This document shows, piece by piece, positions 46,279 to 56,999 of a stretch of DNA of 64,000 bases; the first letter of the stretch is position 1, and every line of letters starts with the position of its first letter. Source of the stretch: Sambucus nigra (taxonomy: Eukaryota > Streptophyta > Magnoliopsida > Dipsacales > Adoxaceae); NCBI GenBank assembly GCA_949130495.1, contig OX422213.1:538145467-538209466 (forward strand), written 5' to 3'. A program made the position numbers and the translations under genes. Under the pieces are notes generated by a model that searched no databases, was not told the DNA's origin, and worked only from the letters and a program-made list of their open reading frames with translations.

Positions 46279-46880
46279 CTACAAGTAAGTAGAATTCTCA
46301 TTAAATGAGAGACGTTTAGTCCTAATATTATAATGCAGAGATAATAAAGATTCCAAAAAATGAGGATTAAGATTAATTTGAAAAAAAATATTCGTCAAAA
46401 AACCCGAGCCAAAAACAAAATTATTCTTATATAATGTTAAACCATTATTTTGAAAGTGAAAAGAAAAGCCCCTTATTGAGAGTTTAGATAGGGAAATTAA
46501 ATTTCTTGAAACAGTGGGTACAAAAAGAGTGTCTTCAAGATCCAAATAAAGGCCAGATTGTAATTTTAAACAAAAAACTCCAATAGCTTCAACTTTTACT
46601 TTGGCTCGATTTCCCATGTAAAGAATATCTTCATTTTGGTTTATTTTCCTAATGGATAGGAAGCCATGCATAGTATTTGGAACATGACATGTAGAACCCA
46701 AATCAATCCACCATATGTTAGAAGGAACATCAATCAAGTTTGATTCGAAACATACATAAGCACAAAGTGTACCTTTCTTTTCAAACCAAGCTTTACGCTT
46801 TATGCTATCTTTCTGAAAATTCCCCTTCCTGCGACAGAAGTGGCATGTGAATGTTGCTTTTTCCTTCTTTTGGTTGGAAG
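46279..46880 (-). pseudogene. Ty1/copia zinc knuckle and protease
   Basis: About 46850-46780 reads TCHFCRRKGNFQKDSIKRKA with WFEKKG. In the CCHC knuckle the His is Asn and the last Cys is Ser. The protease reads NIWWIDLGSTCHV (about 46710), where copia elements have WxxDSGA(T)xH. A GAG-pre-integrase-like part with NNGLTLYKNN follows toward 46279. Frame breaks separate it from gag and integrase. Confidence 0.75.
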
Positions 46881-46895
46881 GACCAGCACCGCGCT

Positions 46896-47570
46896 TTATG
46901 CCATTTCTTTTTTTTTCTTACCATCTTCTTTATTAGCCATCACATTTGCCATTTGCAATTTAGACACCTTACCATTTTGCTGCTTAAGACGTCCTTCTTC
47001 CTGAACTAACATGCTTTGCAGTTCATTAACATTCCATTTATCTTTTATGGTATTGTAATGTATCTGGAAAGACCCATAATCAGAAGGCAATGAATTTAGG
47101 ACAAATTGGACTAAGAAAGAATAGTCCACTGAACATCTTAAGGTCCTTAGTTTAGCAGCAATATTGGTCATTTCAATAATATGTGCGTTCATGATCTTAG
47201 TGCCATCGAACTGCATAGTGGTCAAGTCGGCCATAAGTTTCCCAGCCAGGAATTTGTCAGTAGTGCGAAACCTTTCCTTAACATTTGTCAAATATTGTTT
47301 GGCATTAATGGTTTCAGGTAGGGAGGACTTTACATTTGGCGCAATGCACATTCTGATAAACATCAGACATAGCCTATTTGATTTGGACCATGTGTTGTAC
47401 ATTAACACATCATCCTCACTGCTTTGTTCAGTAATAGCAGTGGGTTCATCAGTAAGAAGTGCTATGTCAATGTCCATAATACCAAGTTTAAATTCCATTT
47501 GTTCGCACCATTCCGACAGATTAGTTCCGTCAAATTTTGGAAAGGTTCAGGGTTGGAAAAACAAGTTAAT
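46896..47570 (-). pseudogene. Ty1/copia gag
   Basis: The frame from about 47570 reads FPKFDGTNLSEWCEQMEFKL and continues open (47498-46896): SSLPETINAKQYLTNVKERF, DGTKIMNAHIIEMTNIAAKL, LNSLPSDYGSFQIHYNTIKD. This is the copia gag pattern. It ends in a lysine-rich tail before the zinc knuckle. The gag start is not clean: a stop lies upstream near 47556. Confidence 0.8.
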
Positions 47571-47879
47571 ATCTGCTGCAAAATGCTCACTCTAATTAAA
47601 AATTAACACATATCACTAAAATTTGCAAGGAAATAAATATAAAATTGTCAAATTTTGATGACAGAATTATATCAATTGTGTCAGAAATTGACCTTTAATA
47701 TTTATTAAATCACAAAACCATAAAAGCAAAATATCTTCAATGGAATTTTAATACAAAAAATTCGGATTCAATAAACGCATTATTAGACAATTTAATATTC
47801 AATTAATAATTCCAAGGTTGATTAAATCTATATAATAACAAACTTTAGAATAAACATAAAGTTGATATTTTTCGTAATG

Positions 47880-48232
47880 AGTCATTGGCCTATGTTTGGC
47901 ACGAGACGCTTGAATCAAAATATCAAAACAGTAATATTAAATATTCAATGTTATAAATCAGTGGCCTGTGTTTGGTACGGTACTTATAAAAATATGAAAT
48001 TAAATTTAAAAAAAATAATATTTTTAACATAAAAATCTATAAATCATTGGCCTGTGTTTGGCACGAGACTCATAAAAATATCAATATTAAAAATTCCAAT
48101 ATATTTAATATTCACTGTTATGAATCATTGGCTTGTGTTTGGCACGAGACTAAATAAATGAATATTAAAATAACACAAGTCTAATATCATAGTATATGAA
48201 ATATGTTGGCATGTGTTTGACACGAATATTCA
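47880..48232. repeat. Tandem repeat, about 80-bp period, five units
   Basis: The core CATTGGCCTGTGTTTGGCAC recurs at about 47883, 47959, 48046, 48127 and 48209, with AT-rich spacers rich in AATATTAAA. Units differ by substitutions and length. The array lies upstream of copia gag, in what would be its 5' leader. Confidence 0.8.
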
Positions 48233-49185
48233 ACTAAAACGGGATTATTAGAATAACGTTTATAAAACAGTTCTAGATGCAACACTTAAATAATATAAAA
48301 ACATGAAATTTTTTGCCAAAAAAGGAAAAAATGAGTTAGCAACATGAATCTATAGAAAATTAGTCCAAAAACTCAAAACTTTCGACGGAATTAAAAAATA
48401 AATTTTCTGGAGTGAGATATGATCCCCGAGATTATTTCCATAAATGACAAATTTCAAATTTTGATGGCCTAAACAATCTCGGATCGCCGAAAAACAGTTT
48501 ATGTCACAACCAAAGGTGGTGAAAATCGGTCTTTGGTCCATTTCCAATCAAACTACAAAGTTTAATCGCATTCAGAACAAGTTCGAGGGTAAAAACACTA
48601 TTCACCGTGAACGCTTTTTGAATTTTTTTTGTTCCCGAATTGCTTGAAATTGGTAAGGTTGATTGAAACGGACTACATAATCATTAAAATGACATCAAAA
48701 CTATATATATATATATATATATCGCATCAAATTAAACTGTTTTATGTGAATTTTCAACTGTTTTAATAATTCCTACAAATCTTGTTAAACAATTAAACTG
48801 CTTTCAACATATTTGTTTAAACAGATTTTGAACAGATATGTTAAACAATTAGAAATATATTGATTAATGATCAAAACTATTTTAAATAAATCAGATTAAT
48901 CAAGATAGTTTCAATTCAAATTTTTAAACAAAAATCAAACAGAAAATTCTTAAGAGATTGAAAATCAAACAGGAATTTTTAACAGATTGAAAATAAAATT
49001 TAAATTTTTAATAGATTGATAATCAACTTATAAAACTGTTCTTATTAAAATCAACCAAACATAATAGTTTTTAATCAAATTTAAAATTATTCTAAATCAG
49101 ATTAAAATTAATCAAATTCTTGATAAAATCAAATATGTTCCATTAGAACAATTTCTCACATAAATTAACATGTAACACATATTGT
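48233..49185. other. AT-rich interval, no gene seen
   Basis: Mostly AT-rich with a short (AT)n at about 48702-48722 and repeated AACAGATTGAAAAT-like words at 48950-49025. It may include remaining copia 5' sequence, but no LTR or PBS was found. Confidence 0.5.
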
Positions 49186-49666
49186 TGATGTAAAAAACTA
49201 GATTATATCTAATTAATCAATCACAGATAAATAAATAATAAGACAAAGGATTTTTAAAGTGGTTCAGCCTTGTAAGAATGGCCTACGTTCACTATTTTGT
49301 ATTGCTGACTCTTTATTTGGAATCTCGATAATGGGTTTACCAAGAGATCCTAAGTCCCCATCTAATGAGGAGGTTACAATGTATTTACAGCCTTGAGGTT
49401 GTACATATGAAAAGATAATGTGTTGTTATATAGTAGACATATACATCTGTACGATAATAATGAGCATTTAATGCGCAGTTGTCTTTTTGACTCTCTTGAT
49501 TTGGATGCTCTGCACGCATAGTATCTCGGACCGCTTAAGTTGCTCGGTACGCTTGAGCTGCTCGGAGTGTATGAGTTGCTCGTTGAAAGTATTCGTATTT
49601 TCCATGTGGTTGGCACGCGTCTTCAAGTGATTGGTCCATGTCAGCAGACTAAATTTGGTATCAACA
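49186..49666 (-). repeat. LTR of the older Tat element
   Basis: Starts TGATGTAAAAAACTAG and ends TTGGTATCAACA. It contains GTGGTTCAGCCTTGTAAG and GGCCTACGTTCAC, matching GTGGTTCAGCCAAGATG and GCCTATGTCCACGG at the same place in the younger LTR. The partner LTR is outside the window, so ends are tentative. Confidence 0.55.
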
Positions 49667-50094
49667 GAAGCCCCTAATGCTTCACAATTGAGGTTGGAGA
49701 GTGTAGAACATTTTGTTTACCAACTGCTTGGATTACGGGTCTTCATGAATTTCAGGAAAGCTTTTATTATACATAATTCCTTTTTGAGCGCATAATATCA
49801 AGCTTCATAAATATTTTGAATTTTCTCAATCGCTTCGATATTTGTGCCTTTTTCTTCTTTTAGTCGTCGAAAACGCAAACGTCTTCCCTTGTAATCATTG
49901 CTTTTCTCTATTCCCGATGTAAAGTATTTAAACGCGACAGAAAATCCAGCCGTCTTCTATTTTTCAAATCTGTATTCCTGAACTCTTCATTTTCTCTCTA
50001 TCTTGTGCCTTTGTTCTTTCCATCGTTCATTGTCAACTGATCTCTACTTTTTCTGTAAGATTTTCTTCTCTCTCCTTTATTTACTCTGTTCATC

Positions 50095-50599
50095 ATGGTT
50101 TATCTTGTTAAATCACTGGACAAATTTCGGTCTGAATATTCAATCCCTTTGTGGGTTATTTTGGAAGAGCTTTCTGAACCTTCTATTTATTTTTCTTTGG
50201 ATGAGGGACATTGGTTCCCAAGTCTTTTTGTAGCCGAATGTGGCTTTTCTTTCTCGCCAAATCCCTTGTGTTTGGAGTTTTGCCAGTATTTTGATGTTGT
50301 ACCTGCAAGTGTAGCTCCAAATACATGGAGGATAGTTAATGGCGTACATAGGTTAAATCAACTTTATGGGACTCGATTAGGGATTCCAGAGATTATGTAT
50401 TGCTATAGATGGGTTATTAGTGATACCACATTCTATTTAAAAACTAGGTTTTTGAATAGAGCTTTAGTTGTCAATATTCCTGATGCCAATAGGGATTATT
50501 TTGATCATGGGGTTGTGATGAAAAACTGGCAACACCCTCCATTAAATGGAGATGGTGTATACCAAGGTCCCAGGTGTCCACTTTATGGCAATGGGATAG
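50095..50599 (+). pseudogene. Older antisense cassette, exon 1: Transposase_28-like domain
   Basis: ATG 50095 (MVYLVKSLDKFRSEYSIPLW) opens 168 codons ending at the donor after ATAG (GTTGTT at 50600). Motifs GFSFSPNPLCLEF, YFDVVPASVAPNTWRIVNG and VHRLNQLYGTRLGIPEI match the plant 'putative gypsy type transposon' domain (Transposase_28-like) and are closely shared with 51420-51936. The role of this domain is unknown. Upstream 49667-50094 looks like a CT-rich leader. The downstream intron was the landing site of the younger element. Confidence 0.65.
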
Positions 50600-50633
50600 G
50601 TTGTTTTTATTTTTTAAAATGTTATTTTCTTTG

Positions 50634-51041
50634 TGTAGATGTAATTATTATGCAACACAAATAAATATGAGAGAAAGATTATCAAGAAAAGAACAAGGAA
50701 TACAAGATGTCAATCACACAACAAATGATGTACGTGGTTCAGCCAAGATGTGCCTATGTCCACGGTGGTGCAGTCGATATTATTTCTATATACTCCGGAG
50801 ATTGATTACAGATAATACAACTTGTGTCCTTTTGCCCCGGACCTAGGGTTTAATATATACATGCCATGTAGATGAGTGGAGGTGATGGGTTCCTCCATGT
50901 TTTCCATTTCCCCTATAACTTCCCTTCATTGGATCATGGGAAGAGACCGGATCAATTATGAAAGATGAGGGGCCTGGACTTTGGGCCGCCAGGGCTGGGC
51001 TACTCGTCCAGGCCCATAGTTCTAATTTTTGGGTACCCACA
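50634..51041 (-). repeat. 3' LTR of the younger Tat element
   Basis: On the plus strand runs TGTAGATGTAATTATTATGC to TTTGGGTACCCACA. It is adjacent to ATTGCCCCTAAATTT, whose complement is the polypurine tract. It carries the GTGGTTCAGCC ... GTCCACGGTGGTGCAG block. Confidence 0.9.
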
Positions 51042-51419
51042 ATTGCCCCTAAATTTTTTGGGCCATATTTATGGGTCCAATGGATTTAAATGATCAACCA
51101 TTATGGCTGATTTTCGATTCTTCGAAAATTATGAAGTTGCTTTGGCGGCACCCGCTTCGCTATTTGTGCGCTATGATTAGAATTGAAGGCTTGTTGGGAT
51201 AGCCACTTTTTCTTTCATCGCTTCAGCCTTTCTAGTACTCTTCCTTCTTCTGAGAACTCTAGCGCCTCGTAACTTCTTCTCTTAATCCCCATTCCCATTG
51301 CTTCTTAGTCGTCTTGAGCTCGTGCTTCTTCATTACTTGAACCGATCTTCTGTTTTGTAAGTTTCTCGTGCCCTTTCTTTGCACTTTCTCTTTGGGTTGT
51401 AGATTTCTTGAGTTTTTCA

Positions 51420-51936
51420 ATGGCGAAGATTAGAAATAGGTCAATCTCTTAATTCAGAAAGTTCTACAACATTCCTGAGTGGGTAGATATTGAATGTTGT
51501 GCCTCCCCTCCTAGGAACATTAGGGATATAGAGGATGCCCACTGGATCCATGTTTTGTTGCTTTCCCAGGGGGGACTTACTTTTCCCCCTAATGATCTAT
51601 TTTTGCATTTCTTTGGTTATTTCAATATTGTTCCCGCACAGTGCTCGCCCAATGTGTGGAAGATAGTAAATGGCGTCCACATAATAAACCAGTTGTATGG
51701 TATTAGGTTAGGACTTGTCGAGATCTGTTTCTGTTATTCCTTTTCTCGAACTAGTTCAGGTGTCTTATACCTCAAATCTAGGAGTCCTGATAGGGTATTG
51801 GTAGTAAACCTAGCTGATTCCCACAAGGACTACTGGCAAGAGGGATTCCTCGTTAGGAATTGGCAGTTCCCTCCCCAGTTTGAAGGGTCGAGGTCTGAGA
51901 GGTTCTCTGTTCCTTTCTACGGAGAGGAATATATAG
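51420..51936 (+). pseudogene. Younger antisense cassette, exon 1: Transposase_28-like domain
   Basis: ATG 51420 (MAKIRNRSIS) meets a TAA at 51450, then is open to the donor ATAG|GTAGAC at 51936, phase 1. Key segments are FYNIPEWVDIECC, GGLTFPPNDLFLHFFGYF, NIVPAQCSPNVWKIVNGV and INQLYGIRLGLVEI, the same domain as 50095-50599. The early stop means this copy needs readthrough or a later start. It lies antisense to gag-pol between the integrase end and the 3' LTR. Function unknown. Confidence 0.7.
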
Positions 51937-52011
51937 GTAGACATTGTACTGTTGTTTCAACTTTTGTTAATTTATGACTTTTCTAACCCCTCTTTGCTTT
52001 TTCTTCCACAG

Positions 52012-52838
52012 CAAGGACAAAGAATTTGGATCCTGCTCTCAGCGAGGTTCGTATCTCGGAGTTGGTGAAAGCTTGGAATATCAGGGAGCCTCTGGGTGAC
52101 GATGAGCATCCCAGGTCTGCTGCCTTTTTGCTCGAGTATAAGAACGTAGGCTCCAGCTTCATAGCACGGCCTGTGGATAGTGTTCCAGAGTTTCATTCTT
52201 TCGGAGAGACTAATGCTGAGCCTATCCAGTTGGACGAAGAGGAGAGCAGCTCTGAGAGTGAGCCTACAGGATCTGCGAGTAATTTGGGTGAAGGGAGCTC
52301 TGACAGTAGTAATTCTTCTGACTGTGAAGAGGATTCTGAAGCTCGAGGATCGTCGAGCACTTCCAGCAGTTCAGGTGAAGAGATGCCTCCAAGGAAGAAC
52401 CTGATTAGAGACTATGATGATGAGGACCACTTGCTCCTTGCACAAAGGTCAAAGAAATAAAAGTCCGCTTCAGGGGTCGTGGCTACTGGTTCTCGATCTT
52501 CTACTTAAGAGCAAGAGAGGAAGAGGAGAGAGGAAGAGTAGGTGAGAGAGAGGGAGAGAAAAAAGGAGGAGGAAAGAAAGAAGGTGGAGGAAAAGAAGAT
52601 GATGGAGGAGAGGAAGAGGATGGAGAGGGAGAAAGAGGAAGAAAGGAGAAAGATGGAGTCGAGGACGAAGGCTGGGCAAGCCTTGGTCCCGGTGTCTTCT
52701 TTGCCCGAGGGGGCCTCAGTTGCCGTTTCTCCTCAGCTGGCACCTGCGCTGCTCGAGAGGGCAGTTCTTCCTGCAGATCGTCAGAGGGCGCTGGGGTCTG
52801 ATCAATTGGCCCTACAAGCTAGCCAGAGGCTAGCCTTG
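52012..52838 (+). pseudogene. Younger antisense cassette, exon 2: charged linker
   Basis: Begins after the acceptor TTCTTCCACAG (52011). GCA formed across the phase-1 junction reads ARTKNLDPALSEVRISELVK, then AFLLEYKNVGSSFIARPVDS. A Ser/Glu-rich acidic stretch (52230-52380) and a Glu/Lys/Arg coiled-coil-prone stretch (52540-52665) follow. In-frame stops occur at about 52458, 52506 and 52540. It ends QASQRLAL at donor GTAAGA (52839), phase 0. The corresponding part of the older copy is 61418-62120. Confidence 0.6.
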
Positions 52839-52917
52839 GTAAGATCCTCTCCATTTTTTAATTCCTTAACAAGTTTTAGTTATTTCTCCTTCTTGATCTT
52901 TTCTTTATTTTTGGCAG

Positions 52918-53589
52918 TTTGTGGCTGACTTCGTCGTTCTCTATCGTTCTCGCGACAAGTTGGTGAGAAGGAATGGCGAGATGGAGCAGCAGAAGTCCAC
53001 TCTGGAAGTCAGAAGTTCTCAGTCGGAGGCTAATTTGAAGGCTGCTGATATCGCCCGAGCTTCCTCTGATCTGACCCTCATCAATTCTAATCGAGAGAGG
53101 TATACGGCCGCCAAGGAGCTGAGCGAGCTGAGGCAGGCCTATGACCTAGTCTGCTCGAGCAAGCTGGGTGTCGTGGAGGAGAACAAGGCTCTGACCGAGC
53201 AGTTAAAGGAAAAAGAGTCCCAGGTAGCCACCATCAAGGAGGATTCATACAACTCCGGGTGGACTGCTGCTTATGAAGACGCCGAAGTTCAGATAGGCTA
53301 CATTAGCCGTTTGAACTTCAAGAAGGGCTGGAAGAAGGTCCTCTTAGCTGCTGGTGTTGATGTTGAATCTCCTCTGTTCGACTAGCATGACCCGGGTCCG
53401 AGGCCAACTGTGGACGAAGAAGCCCCTGCCCTAGCCATCGAGGGTGTTGATCTTGCCTCTCAGACAATTCCTGCCGATGCTGGTCCTGCCCAGGCGAATG
53501 AGGGCATCCCTGTAGAGGGGGATGCCTCTGTTGTTGCTGACAAGGGGAAGCAGCCAGCCACCTCTGGGCAGCCTGAGGTTGCTAGTTAA
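52918..53589 (+). pseudogene. Younger antisense cassette, terminal exon 3a: coiled coil
   Basis: Starts at the acceptor TTTTTGGCAG (52917) in phase 0: FVADFVVLYRSRDKLVRRNG, then heptad-like KALTEQLKEKESQVATIKED. It ends with the module SYNSGWTAAYED...FKKGWKKVLLAAGV. A TAG at 53383 precedes a tail DPGPRPTVDEEAPALAIEGV that ends at TAA 53587. AATGAAATGAAAAGG at about 53665 could be a poly(A) signal. Confidence 0.6.
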
Positions 53590-53736
53590 TCTTCTTTTAG
53601 GACTATTTTTGTACTTTTGCTTGTAATTTTTCCAATTTCTGCTCGATGTACTTAACTTTTATCAATGAAATGAAAAGGCTTCTTTTTCCAGTGCATTGAT
53701 TGATTTTTCTTTCCATTGCCCTTTTATGTCTTGTAG

Positions 53737-54642
53737 TTGACTGATGTAAAAGAGTATATTCCTGCCACATCTCAATTGGGCAGGACTCTTGGTCCCAATG
53801 CCAGTCCTCAGGTTCGTCAGGCCTTTGTTAGGCTTTGTAAATCTCTCAGGTCAAGGAATCAAAAGTATAAGGAGCAGTCCGAGCTAGTGGCTAAGCTGAA
53901 GGACAGGCTCCAGGAGATGGAAGGCATTGGTGCCTCTGTACAAGAGGAAGTCAATGTACTGAGAGCAAGGTTACTAGACGCCACCGAGATAAACCAAGTC
54001 GGGGAGTTCCTGTAGCAGGAGAATGAAAACCTGAGGAGGGAAGTCTTGCAACTTAGAGAGCATGCGTCGAGCACTGTTTCAGCGGTTCTGCAAGGCTCCT
54101 CGTCTTCGCGAGATGGACATACTCCTATGTCGTGAGGTTCCACTCGTCCTCCCCTCCCGCGAGCTGGTAGGAGCACCAGGGGCAGGAACAGGGAAGCAGA
54201 AGAACAGCGTGATAAGGAGATGGAAGAGCTCCGTGATGATGTCCGGCGAGCATATGTAATTACTGCTGGGCTTCAAAGGGACGTTACCCGATTGCGACAC
54301 TTATTCAAGAAGGGTCCTCAGCAAGCTCAAGGCTGTCTAGATGCTCCCACAAGACTATCTGAGTTCGAAGAACTTTCCTTCATCAGAGGGTGGTTGAGTG
54401 CCTTGAAAGAGCTTCAGGTCCCGAGGAACTCGGTGTTATGGTATCGTCACGAGATGTCCTCCTCCACTCTGATGCCCAACCCATTCAGGAGGGATGATCG
54501 ATGGATCCCCATTGATGCTATTCCTCGGTAACTATTAGAGTTGGACGCAGATGAGGTTGTGAAAGAGCTGGTCCCCGCTCCTGATGACGGACGAAGAGCT
54601 AGGGTGGCAGATTATCTTGTTCGGAGGCTTCCACCTTCTTGA
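53737..54642 (+). pseudogene. Younger antisense cassette, terminal exon 3b: second coiled coil
   Basis: Starts at acceptor TTTATGTCTTGTAG (53736), again phase 0: LTDVKEYIPATSQLG, then QAFVRLCKSLRSRNQKYKEQ and a coiled coil. After TAG (54013) and TGA (about 54133) it continues RSTRGRNREAEEQRDKEMEE and ends the coiled coil with the module FIRGWLSALKELQV. A TAA at 54529 and final TGA at 54640 follow. QAFVRLCKSL..NQKY matches EAFVGLTQSL..HQKY in the older exon 3a, so 3a and 3b exons belong to one family. Confidence 0.6.
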
Positions 54643-55279
54643 ATTTTTGCAAGTTGTTATTCTTTTGTCTTTTTTGATAATGTAAATGCTTTGGGCGAGC
54701 TTCGCCAACTAAACATGTATTATCATTGTTGTAAATATAAGAGATTAATGAATAGTTCGTGTTTTGGGCAATTTTGCCGACTGAACGTGTTCATCCAATC
54801 TTTTTATATTCTTGCTGATTCATAATCCTTTTTGTTTTGTCATGCAAGTGTCCCCCTAATCCAGTATAATACCAAAATACCATTATGCCCCATTTTACCT
54901 TTTAGGTTGTGTCGTCACACTCCCTTAGGCCTAAGTAGGGCAATTGTTGAGGACACACCTGGTATTGGATATCTTCATCCGATCAAGATTTTGCTCAACC
55001 AAAGTAGGTTTGATGGCCACTATAAAATCTGGTCGCATTGCCTAAGAATCCTCTGTAGGGCTTTATATATTGCCAAGGGCAATGCTAAGAGGTCCCTCGT
55101 GTTTCATGACGATGACCTGAGGAGGGGTATTCCCCTGCTATATCGACCATCGTGCCTGTGATTTGGAAAAGATATGTGATAAAATGCAGTTACTGATTTC
55201 ATTAGTAATAAGGGGAATGAACTGTCCTTTCACATAATAAATACAAGAAAAAGATTCAACAATAGAATTCCTTGAGAAT
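54643..55279. other. Spacer between antisense cassette and integrase end
   Basis: Convergent 3' ends meet here: the cassette (plus) ends at 54642 and integrase (minus) at 55280. AAATATAAGAGATTAATGAA near 54735 may be a poly(A) region. No supported coding frame was found. Confidence 0.5.
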
Positions 55280-56990
55280 CTAAAAATAGAATTTCTTGAG
55301 ATTAGCTGCGTTCCATGCTCGTGGTATCTCTCTGCCCTCTATCGTTTCCAAATGATAGGCTCCTTGCAGGTCGTCTTTAGTTACTTTAAAGGGTCCTTCC
55401 CAGTTTGGGCCTAGCTTGCCGTCTGATGACCTTACTGTGTTGCCCAGGACTTTTCTTAGAACATAGTCCCCAACTTGGAATCTTCTCAGGTTAACCTTTT
55501 TGTGGTAATGCCTTGCGAGCTGTTGCTGATAGCTCGCAAGCTTCACTAGGGCAAGTTCTCTACGCTCGTCGACGAGGTCGAGTTCAGCGAGAAATGCCTC
55601 ATCATTCTGGCCTTGGTCGACAAGGTCGGATCTCATTGTTGGCAAACACGCCTCTAGTGGAATGACTGCTTCCATGCCATATGTTAGAGAAAATGGGGTT
55701 TCTCCTGTTGCTCGTCAAGGAGTTGTTCGGTATGCCCATAGGACATGGGGTAGCTCGGTTGCCCATGCGCCTTTGGCTCGCTCTAATCGCTTCTTCAATC
55801 AATCGATCACAGTTTTGTTGGAAGCTTCTGCTTGCCCATTGCTCTGAGGGTAGGCCACCGAACTAAAGTTGTGCCTGATCCCGTGTTCGTTACAGAAGTC
55901 CTGAAAAGGGCCACTCTCGAATTATGTCCCATTATCAGTGATGATGGTTCTGAGGATTCCGAATCGAGTGATTATATTCCTCCATATGAACCTTATCATA
56001 TCAGCGTCTCGGATGTTTGCCAATGGTTCTGCCTCGATCCATTTGGTGAAGTAGTCAGTTGTAACCAACAGGTATTTGCGATTGCCGGCAGCAGTGGGTA
56101 GTGGTCCCACGATGTCCATTCCCCATTGGGCGAAGGGCCATGGGCTAGTCAGGGATTTTAGGTCGCTGGCGGGTTGGTGGACCATTGGAGCGTGAAGTTG
56201 GCATTTGCGGACATATATTGTGGAGTCCTTTTGCATATATGGCCACCAATAGCCTTCCTTCATTGTTCGAAAGGCTAGAGACCTTCCTCCGACATGACTT
56301 CCACAAATTCCTTCGTGAAGCTCGCGTAGCACTTGCTTGACATCGCCTGGGTGGACGCATCTAAGGTAGGGACCGGAGAAGGACTTCTTATACAAGTCAC
56401 CTCCGGTGGATAAGTGAAAGCGAGCAGCTTTGACTCTTATCTGGTGGGCGGCTTTCTTGTCCTCTGGGAGCATGCCCTCCTTTAAATAGTCTCTTAAGGG
56501 GTCCATCCAGCTGGGGGCTGATCCCACCTGGAGTATTTGTTCCACGTTTGGAAGCTTGCTGTTGTGGTTAATGCTTGGACAAATGAGGAAATCGATGGGA
56601 ATGACCCTTTTAAGGCTAGAATCAACTACCGAGCTTAGGGCTGCTAAGGCGTCGGTATGACTGTTTTGCCCTCTAGGAAACTGCTGGATGTTGATCTCCT
56701 CAAAGCTCGTCATTAGTTTTCTCACCAGGGCGAGGTGGGCTTCCATTCTTTCATCCTTCGCGTTGTAATCTCCACTTATCTGATTGGAGACAAGTTGAGA
56801 ATCGCCGAACACCTGTAAACGTTTTGCTCCCAGAGTTTGCGCCTTTTGGAGACCGGCTATTAGGGCTTCGTACTCTGCTTCATTGTTGGAGGCTGCAAAT
56901 CCAAGCCTGATTCCTTGCTCAAGGATGGTGTTTTCTGGGGTGATGAGAACAATGCCTAAGCCTGCCCCTTTGAGTTGGAGGCTCCATTAA
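55280..56990 (-). pseudogene. Tat archaeal-type RNase H and integrase
   Basis: Minus strand: aRNase H reads [35 protein letters not shown] and [13 protein letters not shown]. The first Asp of the usual V-D-GAS motif is Asn. Integrase follows: the H2C2 finger is damaged ([10 protein letters not shown] lacks one Cys), and [18 protein letters not shown] and SNGQAEASNK give D-D-E. Stops are TAA at 55922-55924 (Gln expected), TGA at 55799-55801 (Trp expected) and TGA near 55735. The C-terminal segment VGDYVLRKVLGNTV...GPNWEGPFKV ends at 55280. Confidence 0.85.
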
Positions 56991-56999
56991 TGAATAGTT

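Noticed and set aside
54832..55161. 109-codon plus-strand open frame
   Set aside because: Lies in the spacer of the Tat element with no family resemblance and no splice context linking it to the cassette.
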